DNA of 64,000 bases from Hemicentrotus pulcherrimus. Taxonomy: Eukaryota; Echinodermata; Echinoidea; Camarodonta; Strongylocentrotidae. The notes under the pieces were generated by a model. It was not told the DNA's origin and did no database searches. It saw only the letters and a list, made by a program, of their open reading frames with translations. Where the stretch lies: positions 57,586-121,585 of the forward strand of contig BEXV01000131.1 in NCBI GenBank assembly GCA_003118195.1. The letters run 5' to 3'. The translations under genes and the position numbers were made by a program. Of this stretch, positions 56,680 to 64,000 are shown piece by piece (position 1 is the first letter of the stretch; each line of letters begins with the position of its first letter).

Positions 56680-58665
56680 CTGCATGGGGATGGAATACAG
56701 AGGAGACAAAAAGGAGAAAAGAAATGTGTTTTAAATCAAAGAACTTGCAGAGAAACTATCATGTAATGAGATGCTTGTGATTAGTTACACAGTTTCAAAG
56801 AGAGCTGGTTGAACAGTTCATGCAGAAAAGAAAAAGAACAGGATTCAAGGAGTAACAAAGGAGACTCATAGGTAGACCACATAACCTGGAGGAAAGTATA
56901 ATTCTCCTTACCTGGGGGAACTTTGACCCCTGGTTTGGCTACCAGACTCCTAGCCCTGATGACTTCCACCTCCAGGTTACCCCGTTTGTCCTCTAGACTA
57001 AGTTGAATGTCCCCCATCCAGGGAGACCCTAGAGCTTGGCGTCCCACCAACTGAGAGGGCCCGAGTCCATCCAGGAAGTCGTTGAACTGGCTCTCCCCAC
57101 CGAAGCGGAAGTTGGCTGGGAGCATAAAGCTGGAAGGACAAATTCAGAATAACAGATTTATGCTTATTAAGATAATCTACTATCCTTTTTAACTAAAATA
57201 ATTTTACAGAGGTAACACCCTTTTGCTTCAAACAGACTTTATGGAGGGGATATATAATGAATATGTTACATTAAAAAAGATATAAAGGTTACATATTAAT
57301 AGAGAAAAATTGTCTGCTGAGGACCAGAAGGGCACTAACACTGTGTTCAGAGATTTGGGATAACAGCCCTCCTGGCTCTAAACAGGCAATATCTTCAAAG
57401 GCCTTCATACACAAAGACATATATGCTCACACAAATCTATGGGATTGATAGAGTAAACTCAAAAGAGTAACAAAATGTGAGAGGCAAAAGACTTCCACTT
57501 AATTATACTATCTTGATGAGATATGAACATATTGAAATCATCAGCATGTATCTTAAGAGACAATGGATCTTCTGTAAGACTACCAGAGGAGTTAAATATT
57601 CATCTTATGCAGTCTACTACTTGTACAAGTAAAACATAGGGAAATCAATATAAAAATTAAGAAGCCAGTCCCACATGTAGTGGTTTCTGTGGTTACCAAA
57701 CCTTCTGTGGATGAGTACTCACCTACTAGAGCTATCACTGCCAAAGCTACAGATGCTACCGTCATTGCTCTCTCGACTAGCCTGCTTCTGCAATCGATCT
57801 CTCATTTCCATTGGCAACACTTCCTCACTTCGATGTATGCTTGCTCGAGGTTTCTTACCTGAAAGCACAATTTTATGGCATTGAATGGATTATAATTTGC
57901 AGACAAACTTGATGTTGTTTCAATGAAAGAGTTGATACAAGAAATAATCAGTTCAGTGTAGAAAAAATGAACGAGAAAAAAATATTTATGGAAAGTCTTC
58001 TCATATTAACTTTTATTTACCTTTAGGTCCCTTATTCCATACTTTAAGGATAAAATTTCAATGTAAAATATTTTTTAACAATGTAAGACAAGAAAGTTCA
58101 ATGCTCTGCTATGTACAAGCAAGCAAAATAAAGATACATTTACTTCCAATATGATAAAAGAACGTTATTCAAGGGATTAATAATATTAAGCTTTTAAATT
58201 GATACATCAAACTTAATATCACTAAAAATGGGACAAATATGAAGCATACCGGTATAGAAGAAATCCCTGATTTAGAAGAAAAAAAATTGAAGGTTAACCC
58301 ATGCACTCGGGCCTCAAACTGATTAAAAGGAGAATCTATTACAACACTGAAAAATTGAAAGGTATAAATATTCTCAAAAAAAATGAAGCGCTGATAAAAC
58401 AAAAAAAAAACAATAAACTAGAAGATGCTTCTTACCTGCCAAATTGGAGGTGCTGTTGCTTTTCTTTGAGAGACCGACTAGAGAGGCAACCTTGGCGATG
58501 CTACCACGTCTCTTCTTGCCCTCCATGCTTCCCTGCTCGGCTGCGGAGTCTGAGATACTGCCCTCGTTCTTCTCGTACATGTACATGTCTGTGCTGCTGG
58601 TGCTGCGGTTAAGGGGCTTGCGCGTGGGGGCGGGATGGTGTTCCTGCATCTTGGCTGTGAAGGCA
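56333..58665 (-). CDS. RIM (regulating synaptic membrane exocytosis), C-terminal four exons with C2B
   Basis: RIM proteins organise the presynaptic active zone; their C2B domain binds phosphoinositides and liprin. Four exons (58436-58665, 57723-57858, 56912-57129, 56333-56679) splice in agreeing phases and encode the last 309 residues. Family landmarks: SISDSA and KKRRGSIAKVASLVGLSKKS, then PMEMRDRLQKQASRESNDGS, then SQFNDFLDGLGPSQLVGRQ, then MGDIQLSLEDKRGNLEVEVI-RARSL opening C2B, and ARKTLDPLYQQTLKF, VLQITVWGDYGRLERKIFMG and GWYKLF closing it. The end SSLEGSMVSLASTK parallels the SSLES tail of vertebrate RIMs. The zinc-finger, PDZ and C2A exons must lie beyond 64000. I use rims as a family-level name; orthology to a single vertebrate RIMS was not resolved. 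Confidence 0.92.
56912..57129 (-). CDS. RIM exon n-1, start of C2B
   Basis: 218 nt, phase 2 in, phase 1 out. SQFNDFLDGLGPSQLVGRQA, GSPWMGDIQLSLEDKRGNLE, VEVIRARSLVAKPGVKVPP. Confidence 0.95.
57723..57858 (-). CDS. RIM exon n-2, QASRES segment
   Basis: 136 nt, phase 1 in, phase 2 out. GKKPRASIHRSEEVLPMEMR, DRLQKQASRESNDGSICSFG; the QASRES(T/N)DGS block is a RIM hallmark just before C2B. Confidence 0.9.
58436..58665 (-). CDS. RIM exon n-3, serine-rich linker
   Basis: 230 nt, phase 2 in, phase 1 out. The acceptor CCTACACAG gives .AFTAKMQEHHPAPTRKPLN, followed by SISDSAAEQGS and KKRRGSIAKVASLVGLSKKS. The entry side (about 8 codons before MQEH) is less certain than the rest. Confidence 0.85.
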
Positions 58666-58969
58666 CTGTGTAGGGAGTGGGTGGGTGGAGGACAAAAGCA
58701 GATAGGGAGGATCGGTTATTGTGTGTGAACTTGCTTGTTAGTTCTTAAACCATTGCATATGGGAACCGGGTGATTTCTGTATTAGGCCTATGGGAACAAG
58801 AGGATTAAGAAGTCAATAGGTTAATGGGTGGTGATCCACATTAAGTGGGGTTTAACCTTTACAGAAGCTGACAGCAATTAGGTTATCATCATTTATATGA
58901 TTCATATATATATTTCAAACAAAGATAATTTAAAATGAAAAACAAGCTCCTTAAAAGATGTTGGTTGAG

Positions 58970-59215
58970 ATAGAAAGAAAAAGTGAGTAGATAGTAAAAG
59001 AGACAGATAGGAAAAGAATTAGAAAGAGAAGAGAAGAGAAGAGAAGAGAAGAAAAAGAGAGAAGATAATAGGAGGAAAGAGAAGAAAAGGAGGAAAGCTA
59101 AGGAGGAGGAGGAGGAAGCAAAGAATATAGGAGCTCACAAAAAGAATAAATACTGAGAAAGGGGAAGGTAAAATGCAAGGTAGAGTGAGAGAGAGAGAGA
59201 GAGAGTGTGTGTAAT
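58970..59215. repeat. Purine-rich (GAGAA / GGA / GA) block
   Basis: GAGAAGAGAAGA and GGAGGAGGA runs ending in (GA)n and GTGTGT. Confidence 0.8.
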
Positions 59216-60469
59216 GAAAACATAAATAAGAAGTAGCAGATTGAAAAACAACAATAAAATTTATTATCCTTGACTTCTTTGAAGTAATTGATATAGTACA
59301 TGATGTCTCGTTTGCATCCAGGATAATTTTGATAAATACAAACATTGCTGGAATACAGAAATATTGCTACATGTACAATCTAAAAATGGAAAGATTATGT
59401 CAAGAAGAAAAAATGCATGTATTGCATGATATCTCGTCAAACTAGACATATCACACAGGCTTGTCCGTAACAAATATTTGTTTAAGTTACAGCTTTTTCC
59501 TTTCTACCCGACCTGAATACAGAGGGGTTACACCGATCCTAACGTACGATAAATCTCACATCTCATGCAAACGCATCACAAATATTTGCACAGAGTGGCG
59601 TGACATCCCCTCCAGCAGATCAATAATATCAGGGCTTGGGCGGGCATTCACCAATAGCGGCCCACACACTAGAGTATGACACGTGTTTTCCTCCGCAGCT
59701 GTCAAAATCATCGGTGAAGTTCCCTGAATCCCGCCCATCTCATCTATTGTTTGATTCTAACACCAGATGTTAGATGAGGACGACCGTTTCCACTCTAAAC
59801 CTGGATTTTATACAAGCTTCAAAGTAAACCTCTGCCGAGTAATGAAACCTAAATTAAAGGTGGAAATGTTTTCTATCAGTATGTCAGCCGGCTATTTGAA
59901 TTGTAACAGATACTGTAGGTATCATTGTGGATCATGGGGTTGTTCTTTTATTGGGTCTACAAAATATGCAACAACATTACTAGAAATTTTTGAAAATTGC
60001 TTTTAAAAAACACGCAATTTATGCATTGACTGAATATTTGAAGATACTACTCAAATACAATTGATAAAAGGGCTTTTGAAAAGAAACATAGTTCACCCAT
60101 GTTCCGCCTACTGTTCATGGGTGAACATCTAGAAATGATGACCTCTGTTGCTTTTAATGGTTGTGCCAATGAGGGATTCATATCTCCATTTTCATCTCTA
60201 AGGTCATACATGCATTCTAGTTCCAGCTTCAAATGGGAAGGTGCAGAGAATAAATGCCTATAATCTCTCAATCCCTTAGGTTTCCCCCATTAATTCCCTT
60301 TTTAAAAATATAATGCTGAATGCTTTATCAATATTTCATGAATCTTAAAATTGATAAAATGTTCCCCTAAAACTTACCCTTATTTATACATATATAGATA
60401 CAACATTTATTGGAGGTAGAGAAAGAAAGAGCTCTTTATATTTCCCTTTCTCCCAATGAACCCCCCCCC

Positions 60470-60640
60470 CCTTTCATCTCTCTCTCTCTTTCTCTATCTG
60501 TCTGTCTGTCTGTCTGTCTCTATCCTCTCTCGTTATTCTTCTTCCTATCTCTCTCTCTCCTATCTCTATCTATTTCTCTCTCTCCATCCTCTCTCTTTCT
60601 CTCTCTCCTGTCTCTCTCCCTTCTCTCTGCCTCTCATCAC
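60470..60640. repeat. CT-rich / CTGT tetranucleotide block
   Basis: TCTCTC runs around a (CTGT)n stretch near 60497-60518. Confidence 0.85.
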
Positions 60641-61723
60641 ACTTCTCTTCCCCTTGACACTGATGCCATTAAGCCCACCTGTCTCCTTCATATATCACTA
60701 ATCAAATCTACGATCCTCCCACATTTGTTACTATTGGTCTAGAGCAAAAAGTAATTGTGCTCACTAAATCCACCCCTGCAAATACAACAAATAGCTTTCT
60801 ATAAAGACTCCTCTAATATGGATGGTTTTTATAACAGTCTGACATCTGTATTAAGTATTTTAGTCTAGATTTGATACCTATTTACCCATCTTCAGGAACA
60901 CAGCCATTCTGGACCAACTCATTTGTACCCTATTTTATTTTCTTACAAATATCAAGATGAATTAAATACCCCTTATGCCCCTCCCCACCCCCCCCCAAAA
61001 AAAAAAGCAATCTAAGAAATATTATTTGGAAGATCATATCTGATTTAATGAACTTGCAAATGCTAGGAAAAAGCCAATTAGGTTTCCCCATGACCAAGTT
61101 GTCCTTTAATTTGATTAGTGTCCCCAGGTGGTTTCATCTCATACTGCATGCTATGTATGATGTATACAAGCAGAACAAAATTCAATATTCAATATTGCAA
61201 AATTCTCTGAAAAGCCAAGTGCATTAACGAGGATGCACCTGTGATGTGAGAGAAGGGGTTAACGGTAATCAGGGCAAGGTTAATGGGCCATTATTGAAAT
61301 AATGAGACGGATTCTCATTAGATTTTGAGTTTTGTTTTGCTTCCTGAAAGATTTTTGTTGAAAAGTGGGCTTCTGTAATTTCTGATGAATTTGAATTAGA
61401 GGCATGGCATCAAAATCATTCAAAACATTTTTGAAATGTTATAATACTTATCAATTGATCTCCTTTCAATGCTGGAGTAGGAATACAGGTAAAACTCTCA
61501 TCTATGTTCTATCCAAAATATATTCATTACAGACTTCCATGGATACACCAACTTCCCATGGTTCACTACTTTCATATATTGCAGCAAGCGGTCCACGTTT
61601 TGCATGGATGCACAGTTAATCATCACTGATGAAAATTCTCCCCTGGACTGATACCAGTAATCAAAATTCATGGAAAATACATTGAAGGGGAAAGCAAGGT
61701 TCACAAATACTCTAGAAATATGT

Positions 61724-61831
61724 TAAGCCTCCACAATATGATAAATGGAATTCCCACTATAAGCCTCCACGATATGATAAATGGAATTCCCACTATAAGC
61801 CTCCACAATATGATAAACAGAATTCCCATTT
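61724..61831. repeat. Three tandem units of 36 bp
   Basis: Units start at 61724, 61760 and 61796 with TAAGCCTCCACAATATGATA and end in GGAATTCCCACTA; the copies differ at only a few bases, so the array is young. Confidence 0.95.
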
Positions 61832-64000
61832 GAGGTAAACCTGGGGATCAATTATTTATTTATTTATTTGTTTGTATTTTAGTCATAGGATGTGGGCGTT
61901 TTCAAGGGTCTAGAATTTATATGGTGAAAGGATGTGCTTAGGGTCTAGTGATGTCATAATTTATGGAAATCAACACCTACACCTAGTGTGAATTGAAACT
62001 AAGTTGTCCGCAGAAAAGGGCTCTTACCAATACATGTGGGTGAACTATTACATGCCAAGGCATAAATTAGTGATCGTATGCTAGTAATATTCAAATTGTC
62101 TGCTGCCTCAAATTGTTGGTCATGTTTGTCTTTTTACATCAGTTTTATGACTTAAGCTTTAATGACGTTTACCCCATTATGTGCTGTATGCAAAAGACCC
62201 TGCTCAGTATCAATGAACTACTAAAAGTTTTGGGTCAAGAAATTGTTTACTCGTCCTAATTGCATTGGTAATACATGTACATTGTGAAGACTGCTGCTAG
62301 GTGAGATACCTCATGCTGACATAAACAGCGCAACAAACCATGAATCCTACTCTTTCACATTCAATTATGCTTGTAAACCTATTAGCACAGAAGGGGTTAG
62401 ATTACAAGGAAAAACAAACATAAAACAACAACAATGATTGAATCTAAACAAGTAACGATCTTATATAACATCAACATTTTCAGAATGCATGACAATCATG
62501 ATTTTGTAACAGGAATATTTACACTCTGTGAGCCAATTCTATGAATTTGCATCATTTACCCACATCAAGATGTAGATATGAAGGTAAAGGATAACCCTGA
62601 CCTAGCCAAGACAGGATCGTTTGTTTCCAATTTGGAATCCAAACGAGCTTCTAAAAATAGCATCCTATTTTATAATCCAATAGAGGGAAATAATATTGAA
62701 GATGAATTAGCGATCAGTCTAGAATAGTAAAACCGAATTGATGGTTGCTTGTTTTACTAGCGTATTATGTAGCGATAAAGTAGAAAGCACCACCACATGA
62801 ATAATAATGATACACGAATAATATACTTGTTTTATTTGCAGTGATTGCTGAAAATCTGTTTTTATCATCAATTGAAATATGTACTTTGGCAGCTAGACAA
62901 TTGCTTGTCAACTCCATGCTGTATTGACTCGATAGACCATTTTTACAATGTAATCAACTTTAATGCATAAATCTTTGTTAAGTAGCTTTAGCACTCTTTA
63001 AAGACAAATCCATATGTTGACAATGACAAAATTGTCATTTATTCTTGATTCCAAATTTTATTTGATTACTTGGCAAATCAGAAGATGGTGTAACGCTTGC
63101 CTCACATTGTAAACATCACTATATAAATTATGCTATGCTAGATAAGATGGCAAGTTAAGTAAGGATAAATTAGTGTCCATTGTTTAGACACAATAAAACT
63201 GGAAACATTCAGAAAACTGGTGGCATATTACCCTTGTAGATTGCTTAAATCTGTCTCCAGCTTTCCTCACATAGCAATTACAGTGCTTGCCCATGGACCA
63301 GTTTTGATATACCGGTAGTGCATGTCCAAGTGCCCTAAATATTCAGATACCTTGATAATGGGTCAGGTCCAGAATGTTTTTAGAATAATCACTCCCATGT
63401 CTACAGGGTACTCCATGGAAACCATTTGCAATGAGAATACAGACACCTGTATATATTGCATTCATGGTACATACATGGAGACTGATAGCAGACATGTACC
63501 TTTCATGAGCATGAAGTTACATTTTAAAAAATTGTAATCTGCTTTATCTGCAGGAATTAGCTCATAGAACAGAGATGAAAAGGAACTTCTTTGTCATGGA
63601 AATCCTAAGTCCTATAAACTCACAAGTGCATGCTTGAATGAGATGTTCTATGAGCAGTCATCATCACTGTCTAACCAACGGAGCTGCATTCCTCTCTAAG
63701 AATTGTATATCTTGTCAATAGACCGGCTTACTAACACATTAAAAGTCATAGATGTTTCTTTCCTGGGGATCTAGTGATGAGGTATTCAATTAACCTGTTA
63801 TTAATGAATGAACTACAATACTAGGAATCCAGTCTGCATACATTACTTGTTGCTATGTTGGGCAAGGCTCATCAAGATTACAAGTTCCTGAGAATAGAGT
63901 CACATAATACTAGTGAACAAAATAATGGAAAATGACTTCTGGGGATCAACAGTTACATTAACCAGAAGCACCCCAATAGGTTTGAATGGGCATTGAGTTT

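Larger units (their letters stand above)
58666..64000. other. Presumed RIM intron / upstream region
   Basis: No RIM zinc-finger, PDZ or C2A exon is seen here on the minus strand. It holds purine tracts at 58970-59215, a GC-richer patch at 59460-59760, a pyrimidine block at 60470-60640 and a 36-bp tandem array at 61724-61831. Confidence 0.5.

Noticed and set aside
58301..58728. Plus-strand Cys- and Leu-rich frames over the RIM linker exon
   Set aside because: Antisense to the RIM exon and without family resemblance.
60047..60271. Minus-strand frame as a further RIM exon
   Set aside because: No RIM landmarks and no convincing splice pair in a compatible phase.

Overview
The window is AT-rich animal DNA with no rRNA, tRNA, CRISPR or prokaryotic signals. 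It carries parts of three intron-rich protein genes. The large HYR (hyalin-repeat) gene, a RIM synaptic scaffold gene, and introns of about 0.1 to 3.4 kb inside the HYR and KLHL genes suggest a marine invertebrate deuterostome, most likely a sea urchin or other echinoderm. That attribution is inference. Single Ns at 10820 and 48704 and an N run at 45648-45664 mark a draft assembly.

Layout. 1-15 kb: non-coding, full of degenerate tandem repeats, a 152-bp near-perfect palindrome, purine-rich tracts and a plausible CCAAT/TATA promoter near 4.9 kb. 15.2-22.2 kb (+): a seven-exon BTB-BACK-Kelch (KLHL) gene whose splice phases all agree, but with one in-frame TAA in the BACK domain. 22.2-28.0 kb: non-coding DNA between convergent genes. 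28.1-47.5 kb (-): a gene for a single-pass membrane protein with a signal peptide, nine HYR repeats, two SEA-like domains (the second with a G-SVIV autoproteolysis motif), one EGF-like domain, a transmembrane helix and a basic cytoplasmic tail. The tail meets an in-frame TAG, after which further phase-compatible exons with a shared GP(K/R/H)F motif continue. 47.6-56.3 kb: the HYR gene's 5' flank and a very AT-rich stretch that is probably RIM 3' UTR and intergenic DNA. 56.3-58.7 kb (-): the last four exons of a RIM gene, including the C2B domain. 58.7-64 kb: non-coding, presumably RIM intron.

The genes have no evident common pathway. KLHL proteins are Cullin-3 substrate adaptors, the HYR/SEA/EGF protein looks like an adhesion or extracellular-matrix receptor, and RIM organises presynaptic active zones. 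The most notable items are the HYR9-SEA2-EGF-TM receptor with its interrupted but continuing tail, a partial EGF-exon duplication, a foldback insertion with 13-bp flanking repeats, and strong over-use of the palindromes TACATGTA and TACCGGTA. All exon limits come from reading splice signals, phase and protein family by eye; no alignment or transcript data were used.
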